Shown: in pieces, positions 1 through 11,207 of the stretch
Layout of the letters: each line of letters starts with the position of its first letter
How positions within the stretch are numbered: position 1 is the first letter of the stretch
Source: Cryptomeria japonica
Taxonomy: Eukaryota > Streptophyta > Pinopsida > Cupressales > Cupressaceae
Length of the DNA stretch: 64,000 nucleotides
Direction: 5' to 3'
Assembly: GCF_030272615.1 (NCBI RefSeq)
Contig: NC_081414.1
Coordinates: forward strand, 339,554,502 to 339,618,501
Position numbers and translations under genes: made by a program
The notes under the pieces: model-generated
Databases searched by the model: none
What the model was told of the DNA's origin: nothing
Seen by the model: the letters and a program-made list of their open reading frames with translations, nothing else

Positions 1-212
1 TGGATAACAGAGAAGTGCCAGTGATAGGTACAATGAAAGATGTTGAAGTAAAAATAGCAACATTCCCTAAAGCAACATATAAGATGGATGTCATTGTAAC
101 TGACACAAAACCTCACTATGGTATGCTCTTATCTAGACAATGGGCTGCAGCAGTAGGTGGAAATCTTCAATTGGATCTATCATATGCTACAATCCCCATC
201 AATGGGAACTAG
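1..212 (+). pseudogene. Ty3/gypsy retropepsin, C-terminal part (broken)
   Basis: This is the C-terminal end of an aspartic protease from a Ty3/gypsy polyprotein; the protease would mature Gag-Pol in the particle. What is visible is the part after the active site, including the family pattern YGMLLSRQW near residues 36-44 and the strand LDLSYATIPI near 53-62. The catalytic DSG/DTG lies before base 1, so the domain is cut by the window edge. The frame ends at TAG 210-212, where a Gln codon fits (CAG to TAG), and the same frame then runs into the RNase H domain without a gap, so both belong to one polyprotein. Assignment to the Tat-like group rests on the following domains. Confidence 0.7.
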
Positions 213-761
213 GTTAAGTTGTATAGAGAACCACGTGCCCCTAGGGTAATTGAGAAGATAGACCCTAGTATGTTAAACTGTATGATTGATGTGGATCTGA
301 ACAATTTTAGAATACAGCTGATCTTGCCTCAATTGAAAAATACTGAATCTATTATGATTGAATTAGAATCTCAACAGCATGGCTTGTGGCACATGTATTT
401 TGATGGAGCTTGCTCTAAAGAAGGATCTGGAGCAGGAGTTCTTTTTGTGTCCCCATCAGGTATGACCTTCAAATATTCTTTTCTGTTAGCCTTCTAGTGC
501 ACAAATAACACTGTTGAATATGAAGCCTTGTTATTGGGGCTTGAAGTTGCAAAAAGGCATGGGATTCAGTTGTTGAGAGTATTAGGGGATTCAGAGTTGG
601 TTGTCTCTCAGGTCCGATCTAAGTATGCATCTAAAAATGATCATTTGAAAAGATACAAACATGCAGTTTGGGATGTGATTGAACATTTTAGTGCATTCTC
701 TATTAATTGGATAGAAAGATCTAAGAATATCATGGCTGATTTCTTAGCAAAGTTGCATTAA
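213..761 (+). pseudogene. Extra (archaeal-type) RNase H domain located before RT
   Basis: A complete RNase H fold can be read in one frame with one nonsense codon (TAG at 495-497, from CAG). The four acidic catalytic positions are all present: Asp in YFDGACSKEG, Glu in NNTVEYEALL, Asp in LGDSELVV and Asp in IMADFLAKL. This is the second, archaeal-type RNase H known from Tat-lineage gypsy elements; it degrades RNA in the RNA-DNA hybrid. Its place is odd: it follows the protease and precedes RT, while in element E of this window the same domain follows RT. The frame changes at about 755-765, just after the domain. I am sure of the fold and less sure whether the order is ancestral or produced by recombination. 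Confidence 0.75.
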
Positions 762-2115
762 AAAATGATGATATATCACTGACCGGTGTATCCATAGTTG
801 AGATAAAAGCTAGGCCAGCCATTCCTGATAATGTATATAATTGGCAAGTGTTTGCTAATGATGAAGACATTCTCAGATTCATACAATGCATTGATGACTA
901 TGATGGACAGAAAATTGATTGCAATGCCTTGGTAGAAGTGGTTGAAAATAGAGAAATTGTGTTTGGAAATGACCTAGTTCAGTTAGAAACTAATGAAATA
1001 CCTAAAGGGTTAGTAGAACTAGAAGGTATGTTTAGTTACAATGATAGTCATCTGCATCAGCAATCAACCACTAAGTTAGATGAACTAGAGGAAGTAAACT
1101 TGGGGATAGAATCATCCCCTAAGTTGGTGCATACTGGAAAAAATTTGCCTCCTCATGTTAGAGTAAACCTTATTAATTTATTAAAGAAATATAATCATGT
1201 TTTTGCTTGGTCTTATGAAGATATGAAGGTGTATAGACAAGATCTATTTTAGCATGAAGTCCCTTTGCTTCTAGATGCTAATCCTTTTAGACAGAAACAA
1301 AGACATATCAACCCCCTATTGGAATCTAAATGCAGCAAGAATCAACCAAGTTAAGGGAAGGGGGAATCATTAAGCCTATAAGGCATTCATCATGGGTGTC
1401 AAATTTGGTCCTGGTTAGAAAGAAGAATGGGGACATAAGACTCTGTGTTGATTTTAGGAACCTAAATGTTGCTTCCTTGAAAGACAATTACTCTTCTCCT
1501 AATATGGAAGCAATGTTGCAGAGAGTAACTAGTTGTGACCTATTGTCTATGATGGATGGGTTCTCAAGGTATAACTAGGTGTTAGTAAAAGAACCTAAAC
1601 AATTAAAAACTACTTTTACCACCCCTTGGGGAACGTACGTGTATGTCAGAATGCCTTTTGGTTTGAAAAATATTGGAGCTACTTTTCAGAGGGCAATGGA
1701 TGTAGCTTTCAAGGAATTCATCAATATTATCATGGTAGTATATCAAGATGATTTGACATGTTTCTCCAAAAAGGTGGATGACCACTATGGGCACTTAGAA
1801 TAGGTTTTCAATAAAGCTCTAGAATTTGGTGTATCCTTAAATCCGAAAAAGTATCATTTTGTTGTCACTGAAGGGAAGTTGCTCGGGCATATTGTCTCCA
1901 AAGAAGGGGTTAGAATAGACCCTAAAATAATTGAAGCTATAAACAATGTACCTGAGCCAAAGATTGTTAAAGGTATCCAATCTTTCTTGGGCAAAGTAAA
2001 TTTTGTTAAAAGATTTATTGCAAATTTTGCAGAGATAGTCAAGCCCATTGTTAAACTGCTTAAGAAGGATACAAAGTTCTGCTGGGACGAAGAAGCTTCA
2101 AAGGATTTTGATTAA
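762..2115 (+). pseudogene. Ty3/gypsy reverse transcriptase (broken)
   Basis: Residues typical of the RT lead-in (FAWSYEDM near 1203-1226) are followed by the palm: VDFRNLN near 1447, MDGFSRYN near 1552 and MPFGLKN near 1651. The active-site tetrad reads YQDD near 1740, where the family normally has Y-V/L/I-DD. Stops at 1250 (TAG), 1576 (TAG after SRYN) and 1801 (TAG) all sit where Gln fits, and frameshifts occur near 1329 and 2115. The enzyme would copy the element RNA into DNA in the particle; this copy cannot do so. It is continuous with the RNase H before it and the tether and integrase after it, giving the order PR, extra RNase H, RT, RNase H, INT. Confidence 0.85.
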
Positions 2116-2790
2116 AATTAAAAGGGCTATTCAGGAGGCACCAGTGTTGAAGTCCCCTGACTACAGTAAGCCTTTCTCTCTATTTTCTTTTGCTTCATAT
2201 CACACAGTGGTTGCAATTCTTTTACAAAAGGATAATGAAGGATATGAACATCCTATAGCCTTTTATAGCAAATCTTTATAGGTTGCAGAGTTAAAATATG
2301 AAATCATGGAGAAGCAAGCATATGCTTTGGTCAAGGTTGTTAAAGCATTTAGGCCATATCTTGTAAATGCACGAGTAATTTCTTAAGTCCCACATGCAGC
2401 TGTCAAAGATATTCTATCCTAGTCTGAGGTCATTGGTAAAAGATGCAGATGGATAACTAGAATCTAGGAGTTTGATTTAGAGATTAAGATCACTAAATTG
2501 GTGAGAGGTTTAGGCCTTGCTAAGCTAATGGCTAAATCAAACCTTCTTGATGTTGAAGTGAATAATGTTGAAATTGAGAACATCTTGGTCACCAGTATTG
2601 AGACATAGCCCTGGTACTCAGAGATAGTACAATTTTTAAGGGATGCAACATTTTCAGAAGGGATGACTCATGATCAGAGAAGAACATTGAAGTTGAAGTC
2701 TCAAAAGTATGTTCTTATTCAGGGTGACTTGTATTGGTGGAATAGAGATGTGGCATTGTTGATGTGCTTTGACAAATCCCAGGCATAAAG
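2116..2790 (+). pseudogene. Degenerate canonical RNase H (tether) and linker
   Basis: After RT comes the usual gypsy RNase H, recognisable from HPIAFYSKSL near 2250 and MEKQAYALVK near 2308. The first catalytic Asp is missing: the strand reads FSFASYHTVVAILLQ. Loss of activity in the original RNase H is known in elements that have gained a second one, where it acts as a tether; both facts fit here. Several in-frame stops (2279, 2384, 2420, 2465, 2607) mostly replace CAG. The rest up to 2790 is the spacer before the integrase zinc finger. Confidence 0.65.
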
Positions 2791-3868
2791 AGTGTTAACT
2801 AAAATGCATGATGGAGTATATGGAGGCCACTACTCTACCAAAACAATTGCTGGTAAGATAGTTCAGGCTGGATATTATTGGCCTACTTTGTTTAAAGATG
2901 CCCATGAACATGTCCAGAGATGTGATCCATGCCAGAAGTTTTCATCAAAATTGAAGTATGAGGGAGCTTTACCCCTCAACCCAGTCACAATGGAAGCCCC
3001 TTTTGTCCAATGGGGCATTGATTTCATTGGAGAAATCATTGAGAAATCAGGAAGAGGTCATAGGTGGATTATAGTAGCTACTAATTATTTCACCAAGTGA
3101 ATTGAAGCTATACCCACTAGGAGAGCCACAAGTAAGGTTGTTATTGACTTCTTGATGGATAATGTCATAACCATATTCAGAGTCCCTGTAAAATTAGTGA
3201 TGGATAATGCCATGAGCTTCAAGTCAGAAGAGTTCATTGAATTTTGCACCAGCCATGGAATAGTTATGTCCTACTCTTCGCCCTATCATCCTTAGGGTAA
3301 TGGGCAAGCTGAATCAAGTAATAAGAGCCTCTTGAATATTATTAAGAAAATCCTAGAGGAAAATAAAAGGTCTTGGGACCAAAAGTTAAAATTATCTCTA
3401 TGGGCTGACAAGGTTACTGTCAAGAAAGCAATTGGGGTTTAACCTTTTGAATTGGTTTATGGCACACAATCTAGGATGCCAGTCAATAATCTTCTTCCAG
3501 TATACAAGTTCTTGCAAGATGAAGACATGGAGTTATCTGAACCTATGGAAGACTGAATGATTCAGATGGTGGAGGTGGAAGAAATTAGAACTTTGGCTCA
3601 CAAGAGGAATTTGAAGATCCAATTGCACTCCAAATATCTATTTGACAAAAGAACCTTGTTGAGAAAGTTTCAAATTGGTTATGTGGTTCTTCAATGGAAT
3701 GCGAAAGGATGAGATAAGGGAAAACACAAAAAATTTGAGTCACTATGGATAGGCCCCTCTATGGTTTATGATCTTAATGGAAAGGATTCATATTTTTTGC
3801 AGAATATGAATGGTGAGGTACAGGAATTTCCAGTGCATGGACAATTCCTGAAGCATTACTTCTCTTAA
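2791..3868 (+). pseudogene. Ty3/gypsy integrase (broken)
   Basis: The H2C2 zinc finger is complete: HYSTK near 2830, then CDPCQKF near 2932. The DDE core shows Asp in WGIDFIG near 3013, Asp in LVMDNAMSF near 3198 and Glu in GNGQAESSNK near 3300, so all three catalytic acids survive. A C-terminal GPS/LWIGPS module near 3745 and a final TAA at 3866-3868 close the pol gene. Nonsense codons include TGA for Trp near 3098, TAG for Gln in YHPQ near 3294 and TGA near 3555. The enzyme would insert the cDNA into the genome. No chromodomain is seen. Confidence 0.85.
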
Positions 3869-4339
3869 TGTCCATGCATAGTAGGTCTTAGTCTATACAT
3901 ATTTAGGTTTTCTTTTGTTGTTGTTTTTTAGGCTTGTGTTTGGTTTGTTCTCCAGAGTTTTTTTTGAATTCTTGTGTTGATCTTGCAATCAACCATCCCC
4001 AGTCAGAGCCGTTGTTATCACTATTTAGAAAATTGGGTATTCTTGTCCCATATTTGGCTAGAAGTCTGCAAAAATCTGTTTAGCATGGCCTTGTTACCTC
4101 TGAGTTTCTTGGGTCAAATGAGTGTTTAAGGTTTTTGAAGTTCTAACCCTTCCTATGTTTGAAAAAAACTTGTGTTCTATTTCTGCATTACTTGTGCCAC
4201 TTAAAGAAGGGTCGGTTTATCATTAAAAGTGTTCTCCCATAGGTTTTCCCTAGGGGGGTCTTTCAAATATTTTCAAATTTTACACCTTTGCCTATGTCTT
4301 GTTATAATGTTTGTCAAGCTCCTTAATAATTGTGCAAGT
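3869..4339 (+). other. Non-coding, start of the 3' untranslated region
   Basis: I see no reading frame, RNA gene or LTR border here. It joins the pol stop to the repeat array and is best read as 3' untranslated sequence of the same element. Confidence 0.4.
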
Positions 4340-5600
4340 CATTGTTAATCCTATAGTTGTCATTATTTTGTTGGGCAAAGATGCTAGCGGGTTTAAGGCT
4401 CACAAAATGGAGAAAATGATAGGCGGGCCTCGATGAGAGGATTGACCATCAAATTAAAGGACTACATCTTGTATTGAATCCAATGGCTCATGTTGATTCA
4501 CTAGCCCAAGATGCATGTGATTTACCCTCTGCAAAATAGCGAAAGACTTGGCAGGTCCCAGAGGTGAGTGACTCCTTTGGTTAAAGGATGATCAATTTAG
4601 AAAAGATCAATGGCTCGCATTGATTCGCGGCCGAAAGGTGCATGTGTTTTACCTTTCGCGAAATAGCGAAAAGGTGGAGGGCCCGAGAGATGGTCACATG
4701 AAGGAAGTAAAAATCGAGCAAGTCTTCAAGATCCAATGGTTTTTGTTGCTTCACAAAGATAAGTGGCTTGAGATTTAAGCTCTGTGAAATAGCGAAAGGG
4801 TTGGTGGGCCCAAAAGACAAGTAGATTTTTAAAAACTGATTAAGTAGGAGTTAATCAAATGGTTGTTGTGGATTCGTAGCCTCAAGTCAAGTAGAGATTA
4901 ATGTTTATGAAATAGCGAAGTAATGTGGCAATCACACGATGGATGACATGGCAGGATAGATGGATTATTTCATGGAATGTAGTGATGACTTGTCAAGTAC
5001 GTGTGGCTCTGAAGGATAGTTGAGGGTCCACCTCATTTCAACAGGTGGTTAAGTTGAGAATAGCAAAGTAAAACACGTGGTGGCCTCAGAATGGAACCTG
5101 GTGGAATTTCTTGAGGAAATAGCCGATTGCCACATGGAATTTGTTAGCTAGTAATGAGACAAAGCAAGTGGTCTCCAAGTTGAGGGCCCACTTGGAAGGT
5201 CTGAAGCATGTTAAATGATGTTCATCTCGTGGTGGATCCAATAGTTGTCATTATTTCGCAACCCAAAGATGCTTGCAATTTAGTCTTCGTGAAGTGGCGA
5301 AAACCATTAGCCATCATGGTTGAGCTTAGTTAGTCAGGAAGACTGGCAGTTACTGTAGGAAGTAAAGACCGAGTGAGTAGATGTTGATCTGATGGCCGGC
5401 ATTGTTTCATGAGGTAAAAGTGCGCACGGTTTAGTGTTCACGAAATGGCAAAAAGAAGGTAGGGCCCATCACTAACACAGAAACATCGGAAGGAGTAAAA
5501 GCAATGCAAGTTTCTGAGATCCAATGATCATCATTGCTTCATAAAAGAAAAGTGTAGGGGTTTTAAACTATGCGAAATGGTGAAACGATGAAACAGAGAA
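4340..5600 (+). repeat. Degenerate tandem array, period about 125 bp
   Basis: Units share an order of short motifs: a GATCCAATGG-like start, a TTGTCATTGNTTCGC-like piece, TGCATGTG, then GCGAAATAGCGAAA and a GGGCCC-type end. Unit starts read by eye are near 4344, 4480, 4605, 4729, 4855, 5228, 5388 and 5518. The steps are 136, 125, 124, 126, 373 (three times 124), 160 and 130; two weaker units fill the 373-bp gap. The core GAAATAGCGAA is best kept at about 4534, 4660, 4780 and 4908. Arrays like this in the 3' untranslated region are a known trait of the Tat/Ogre lineage and can seed satellites. Confidence 0.75.
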
Positions 5601-5923
5601 GTACTCTGAAGGTTTGTGATCCCTTGGAACCCGTTTTTGAATTTGATTTGTGAATTCAATTTTGAGGTGATGGTCGAAGCATGCAGGATTAATTTCTCAA
5701 TTCAATGTCGGGTTGTCATATTAGGGTGCACATCAAACTTGATTGTTGGCATCATTTTAATGAGTTTGTTCTAGAGGAATTGGTGCAGAGCAGTTTTCTT
5801 CAAGCGATTAACAGGTTTTTGTGCTTTTTCTTGCTGATTGCAGTCTAAAAATTAGTGATTGCTATGTGAATTGTTTCATTAGATTTTTGTGCAAATCTCA
5901 ATTGATATAGTGGCATTAACAGG
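5601..5923 (+). other. Non-coding stretch before the long reading frame
   Basis: No gene is visible. It contains T-rich sequence and ends at a good start context (aggATGG) for the following frame. It might hold a 3' splice site (TTGCTGATTGCAG at 5831-5843) for a spliced downstream mRNA, which I cannot prove. Confidence 0.3.
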
Positions 5924-8900
5924 ATGGCGCCAAGAAGGGAGTTAACAGGAAAAGTAAACTACCAGGATAGGAATATATGTGATGACTTTCTGGAATAGCT
6001 AACTATGTCTACCAATGTCGGGGCCAATGCTAAAGAATTGGTACCAAAGAACCCTCATTTAAGAATTGGGGATGGCCTATATGACAAAGGTAATTGGTTA
6101 AGGGATCCACAAATAGGGATGTTAGGATTCTTCAAAGTTAGTTTTGGTCAGAGACATTCCCTTACCCCTTTAAATAGTATATGGGAATTGGATGTGGGGA
6201 AGCTTATAGTCCTTGGTGTATTCATGCATGTAGATTTGTTGACTTTGATTTCACAAAATTATGACCCTATAGCTAGATGTATCAGAAATGTGAAGGGACC
6301 AACCCTAATTGAAATTAATGATGATGAATTCAGAAGTGTGTTTAAGCTCAGTGAAGCTTCGAATTTGTTAGAGCCTATTGATTTTGAATCTCTGGCCCAG
6401 GTTTATAATGCACAAAGGGATCACCTTAGGAGTGGCCCATTGAAAAATTTCTTCGTTAAAATAGGAAGGTTAACTATTGTAGGCCTCAATACAATGGAAC
6501 CCTTCTCCTTGAATTTGTTTACTCTAAGAGCTAAGGGCATGTATTGGGCACCTTGTCAGATTTTTGGAGAAGATGCTGAGAAAAACATGCCAACCCATTA
6601 CATGTTGATGATTGCACAAATTCTAAACCCCTCTCTGGCAATAACATTTGATTATGCACCATACCTCACTGATGCAATTCATGCAGGACTAGTAGGGATA
6701 AAAAATGGTAAGGTGGACAGACCATTTGGATGGTATTCTCTTTTAATGAACATGTTTTTGTTCAAGGGTGGTGATTATTTTGCAAAAGAAATGGATTTGG
6801 TTATGGTGAAAGATAAGGAAGAGATGCATGTTCAACTTTGGAGTACTATTTTATCCTGGGACAGAGAGGATTCTAGCTATCTAAAGTTTGACAGTTTCTT
6901 TGCATCTAAGATTAGGATTCTTTTGTACATAGAAAACTCTAGGATTCCTAAGGCTCTCTTGGAATTCCTTAGGCCCAAGGAGTTTGCAGAAGGTATTAAG
7001 GTTGTTCATAATTGGGGAGATATGTATTTGTACCCTATTTCTACAGTTTTCAGAGTATATGGTTTCAGAGGCACTCCATATTTATTGCCTTATCGAGTCC
7101 CACTAAAGATAGGAATTGCTAAAGTCTTAAGGCAAATTGGAGGTGCACAAGAAACAAAGCTGACAAATAGGGGTAAATGAACCATTTTCCAAAATATTAC
7201 CATGGCACATCATTTTGTGATCACTAAAGGTGGCTAGAAGCATTTTGAAGAATTCTTTAAACCATATAGGTTGTCAACTACAGTTTCAAGATTTGCAGAC
7301 CCTAAAGATTTTTTCAATGCCATGTTTAGGAAGAGAGCAGTTTGTAAAGGTAGGCCTCACCAATTTCAGTTCCCTGAAGATCTAATTAGGAATGACTTCA
7401 ATTTGGATGAGAAAGAACAGAGGAAAGAGAAGTGGATTGCATATAAAAGGGCTCTTGACTTCATTCATCAATTTGATAGTAGTTATCACCCTCTTTCTAG
7501 TTTCAATCCTTTTGAGGAGAAAATCAAATTCTTGATTCTTTATTTTGAAGACCTTATGCAAACTTTGAAAGAAAAAAGGGAGGCTATAATGAGAAATGAT
7601 CCTAACGGGGTTAAATTGGTTCTAGATAAGCCTGCCTTTGCTAAGGCTATCCCACTTGGTGATTATGTAATGCACAAGAAATCAAAATAAAATGTGATGA
7701 TACTAGTAATAGGTGAGCCTTCCACTTCAAGAGTGAAAAGAGCAATTGAAGATGTCATTGACATCCAAGACTCCCCTAAAAGGCAAAGAGTGGGGAAGGA
7801 GGTGCAAACCAGTGAACCTCTGTATTCTCCATCTCAATCCCCTATCCACATAGGAGATGAGCAAGTGGTGGCCGAATAGCTGTTACAGTTAGGGAGTCTC
7901 GGGGTGATTGCCTACACATATGAGGAGACACAAGAGGGGATGCCAGAAGAGCCACCTAGTGCTAAAATGAACTTGACTGAAGGTGAGTTAATATGTAAAG
8001 AGCTAGACCCAACTGTCAAGCAAGATAGAGAGGAGTTTCTAGCTGATAGTAACTTTGTTACAATAGGGGCCTTCATGCAATTTGTATGGAAGCAAAACAT
8101 GGAAACAATTAAAGCTAGATGTGAACAAAGGAAGAGTGAGCAGCATCAAAGAGATGTAACTCGGGTGGAGGAAGAGGTGAAACAAGAAATGATTGAAGAG
8201 TCCAAGGCCATTACTCTTGAAAAAGGAAGAGAGATGGTATCAAAGGCTGGTGTTTTGATCCTCCCTGAGTGGGATATAGCTGATGCTCTGGTACTTGAAG
8301 CGGTCGAGAAGGAAACTAAACCCATGGAAGGAGTGACCTTCAACAAAGATAATAATACTTTAGTTATGTGGTCATTGAAAAAGGGTGAAAATAGAAGATG
8401 GAAAGATGCCTCAGATTGTAGTTTCCTAGGGGGTATGATTGTAAAAAGAGTCCAAGATACAGGGGTGGTGGAAGCTACAAGCACAGTCTTAGAAACTGCA
8501 AATTTTAGTGTAGAAGTAGCAAAAAAGGAGGCAAAAGAAAAGGCTAATCTCTAGTTGAAATTGGAAACAATCTTGAAGGCTTATAATGAAGCCAAAGAAG
8601 GAATAGCCAACCGAGATAGCATTATTGCTAGGCTTTAGAGTCAGTTGGTAGGTCAGCACCATCAAGGTGAATCCTCTATTCTTATGATAGCTTCTTCTCC
8701 AACAAGACCTCCACCTACAAGTCCTATCATAGAATTTCCCCCTTCTCCTATGCCATTTGGTTTTCAACCAGTTGAAACTATTCAACATGAGTTGGAAAAA
8801 TTGAAACAGGCTTAGGCCCTATTTGCAAGTAAGTATGAGGAAAAGGTAAAAGCCACAATTTTGAAGTTTGTTGATTCAGTTAGGAGCTCTGTTGTTCATA

Positions 8901-9547
8901 TTTCTATGAAGAGGATTCTGAATATTTTGACTGAATTAAGAGAGGATGAGACCATTTTGCAACCAATTTTAAATAAGTGGGTGCCTAGGGGAAAAGAGTT
9001 AGAGCTTATGTGTTAATCCCATGCAGATGCAGAGGCAAATGACAATCTCAGATCCACCTATGAATTCATAAAGGAAATGAACATACTCTCAAAAGAAAGG
9101 ACAAGTGTGAAAAGAAAAGCCCAATTGTATAGAAAATAATATTCTGATCACAAACATGAGTTGTTTCCAATGGGTTTTGTTGGTCCTACTTATTTAAAAG
9201 AGGAGAAGGCATGGCTGGAAGAGATGGACCACAAATTATCCCAAAGGGTCAATGAAATCATTAACATTGATGACATGTCCTTATTTGTCAAAAAAATTGA
9301 GGATATTGAAAAGGTAAAATCACATTATGATTTCATAGAAACAAAAATTGGGCAGTTAAGAGTTACTTGGAAAAGGCTAGAAGAAATGAAGAAGAAGATT
9401 GTTAGCTTCTCTTGGTCGAGTGATGATGTGTTCCAGGAGTGGAAAGACAAGTATGTCGGACAAAGAGGAGATACTCCAAAAGAGATAGAATATGTTGCAA
9501 TGGAGCAACCAACTGAAGAGGTCGTTGATGCTAAAAAGGACTTGTAA
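5924..9547 (+). pseudogene. Unrecognised ~1200-codon frame, broken only by nonsense codons
   Basis: From ATG 5924 (context aggATGG) to TAA 9545-9547 a single frame is kept for 3.6 kb with no frameshift. Ten in-frame stops interrupt it: TAG at 5996, 7235, 7877, 8552, 8636 and 8813, TAA at 7688, 9014 and 9137, and TGA at 7178; nearly all fit a C-to-T change of CAG or CAA, or Trp to stop. The first ~560 residues look globular (repeated hydrophobic, aromatic-rich segments such as VFKLSE and GWYSLLMNMF), reminiscent of ORFs found with plant transposons. The last ~600 are charged, Lys/Glu-rich and probably coiled coil, with a Pro/Ser stretch near 8690-8770. I do not recognise the family. It lies in the pol sense, downstream of the repeats, so it is probably an accessory gene of the same Tat-like element. 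Confidence 0.6.
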
Positions 9548-10440
9548 CTGTTTCTTGGAGAATATTGCGGTCTGTAACAAAATTTTCTTAGAATTTTTCC
9601 AAGCTTGTAAGAATCCATGATATTATAAATGGATACCAGGACTAGTAAAAAAGGATCACAAGAATTTTTTAAAGAAACTCTGGCAAAATATATTTAGGGC
9701 CTTTTCTGGTTTTAAGAATATTACTCTAAGTTATGTAATATTTTCAAGAATGAATATGAATATACAGATCAAAGTTCCAGGCCTAAAATTTCTTTGTCTT
9801 TTGGTGTGTATTCTTTAGTTTGTTGGTTTCCTTTGGATAATCTAGGGTTGTTCGAATGAGCATGGATTGTAAGAAAATCTTATAGATGTTATTTCTGGCT
9901 TTTCTCTTCAGGAGAGGGATTAAATGTGCATGAAATAATTCTGTTAGCAAGTCTATTGTTTGTTGCTATGAATCTAATGAATTGTTTTAGTTAAATGGGA
10001 GAGGACCTATGTATATGTTAGGCATGTATGGGGTTCATAAAAGCCGAGATGATGAGATGTATGAGAGTGTTCAGCTTTGAAAATTATTGCTTGATTTAGG
10101 TGACTCTATGGCCTGGATAAGGCACTAGTATCTGATTATGGGATTTCTTTCTATCTTTTCTTGAAGATCAATACTGAAAATGAATACAAGTTTTTCTTTT
10201 AGTGTTTCAGTTTCATTGAGGTGATGAAATCCACAGTTTTTTAGCACTGGTTTACTGTGGATCTCAATTTTAAAGTGTGAAAATATTCACAGAATGTATA
10301 CCCACCTAAACTTTGGATAAGTTCAAAGTGTAGAAGGTCTCAAAACCTTGTTATATGTTACTCTTAAGTTCTATTTCCCTGATCTTTTCATATGTAGATA
10401 GAGTTATTTTATTTCTTATAGGAAGGATAGAAGGGAAATC
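9548..10440 (+). other. AT-rich non-coding stretch
   Basis: I see no reading frame, primer site, polypurine tract or LTR that I can pair with another copy in the window. It may contain the unseen 3' end of the upstream element. Confidence 0.3.
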
Positions 10441-11163
10441 AAAATTTGAGAACAACACTATTCTTTAGATTCTGATGGACTACTACGCCATAGAGGGCAC
10501 ATCTATGTACCTTCTTATAGAGGATTGCATGATTTCATTGTGATGGAGGCTCATAGAGGTCCTTATGCAGCACATCCCGGAGTTAAGAAGATGCATGCAG
10601 ATTTGAGGCAGTTATATCATTGGCCAGGTATGAGGCAATTCATTGTTGTACTAGTAGCCTGATGCCTTGAGTGGCAGAGAGTCAAGGTGGAGCACCACCA
10701 TCTAGGTGGGTTTCTCCAGTCTCATGCAATACCAGAGTGGAAGTGGGATACTATATCGATGGATTTCATTATTGGTCTTCCTATGTCATCACATTGTCAT
10801 GATGCCATCATGGTGATAGTTGACAAGTTGACCAAAGTGTCTCACTTCTCACTAGTTTGGACTATCTTCACAGCACCAGTAGTGGCATAGGTATTCTTGC
10901 AGGATATTGTCAGACTTCATGGCATTCCATGCAAGATTATTTTAGACAAAGATTCCCTCTTCACTTCTTCCTTTTGGAAGGCATTACAGGCAGCAATGCA
11001 TACCAGACTCAACTTTAGCATAGCTTATCATCCAGAAACAGATGGATAGACAAAGAGGGTAAACAATGAGGTGTTAGAATACATGCTCTATATGTACATC
11101 ATGGATCATCACACCAAATGGGAAGAGTACCTTCATTTCGTAGAGTATTTACTATTTTTATGT
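10441..11163 (+). pseudogene. Integrase fragment of a chromovirus-type gypsy element
   Basis: The frame reads an H2C2 region (HRGPYAAHPG near 10553, CLEWQRVK near 10662, where the second Cys of the usual CLEC is Trp), then the core: Asp in [10 protein letters not shown] near 10755, Asp in IILDKDSLFTSSF near 10938 and the ETDG region near 11037. The third acid is replaced: the motif reads TKRVN where TERVN is usual. TGA near 10661 and TAG near 10888 and 11047 fit CGA and CAG. It belongs to another lineage than the pol at 1-3868 (the FTSSFWKAL and YHPETDG signatures are typical of plant chromoviruses). It is cut off on both sides; no RT or LTR is attached. Confidence 0.75.
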
Positions 11164-11207
11164 CATTTTAAAAAAAATTGTTTCTTTTTTCCCAAAAGTT
11201 TGGGCAT
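11164..11207. other. Junction filler between integrase scrap and copia A1
   Basis: About 45 bp of T-rich DNA with the small palindrome CCCAAAAGTTTGGG. It matches neither the integrase nor the A2 copy of the copia family, so it marks a rearranged or filled junction. Confidence 0.4.

Noticed and set aside
9548-10440. 3' LTR of the element at 1-9547
   Set aside because: No TG...CA pair, polypurine tract or second copy could be found in the window.
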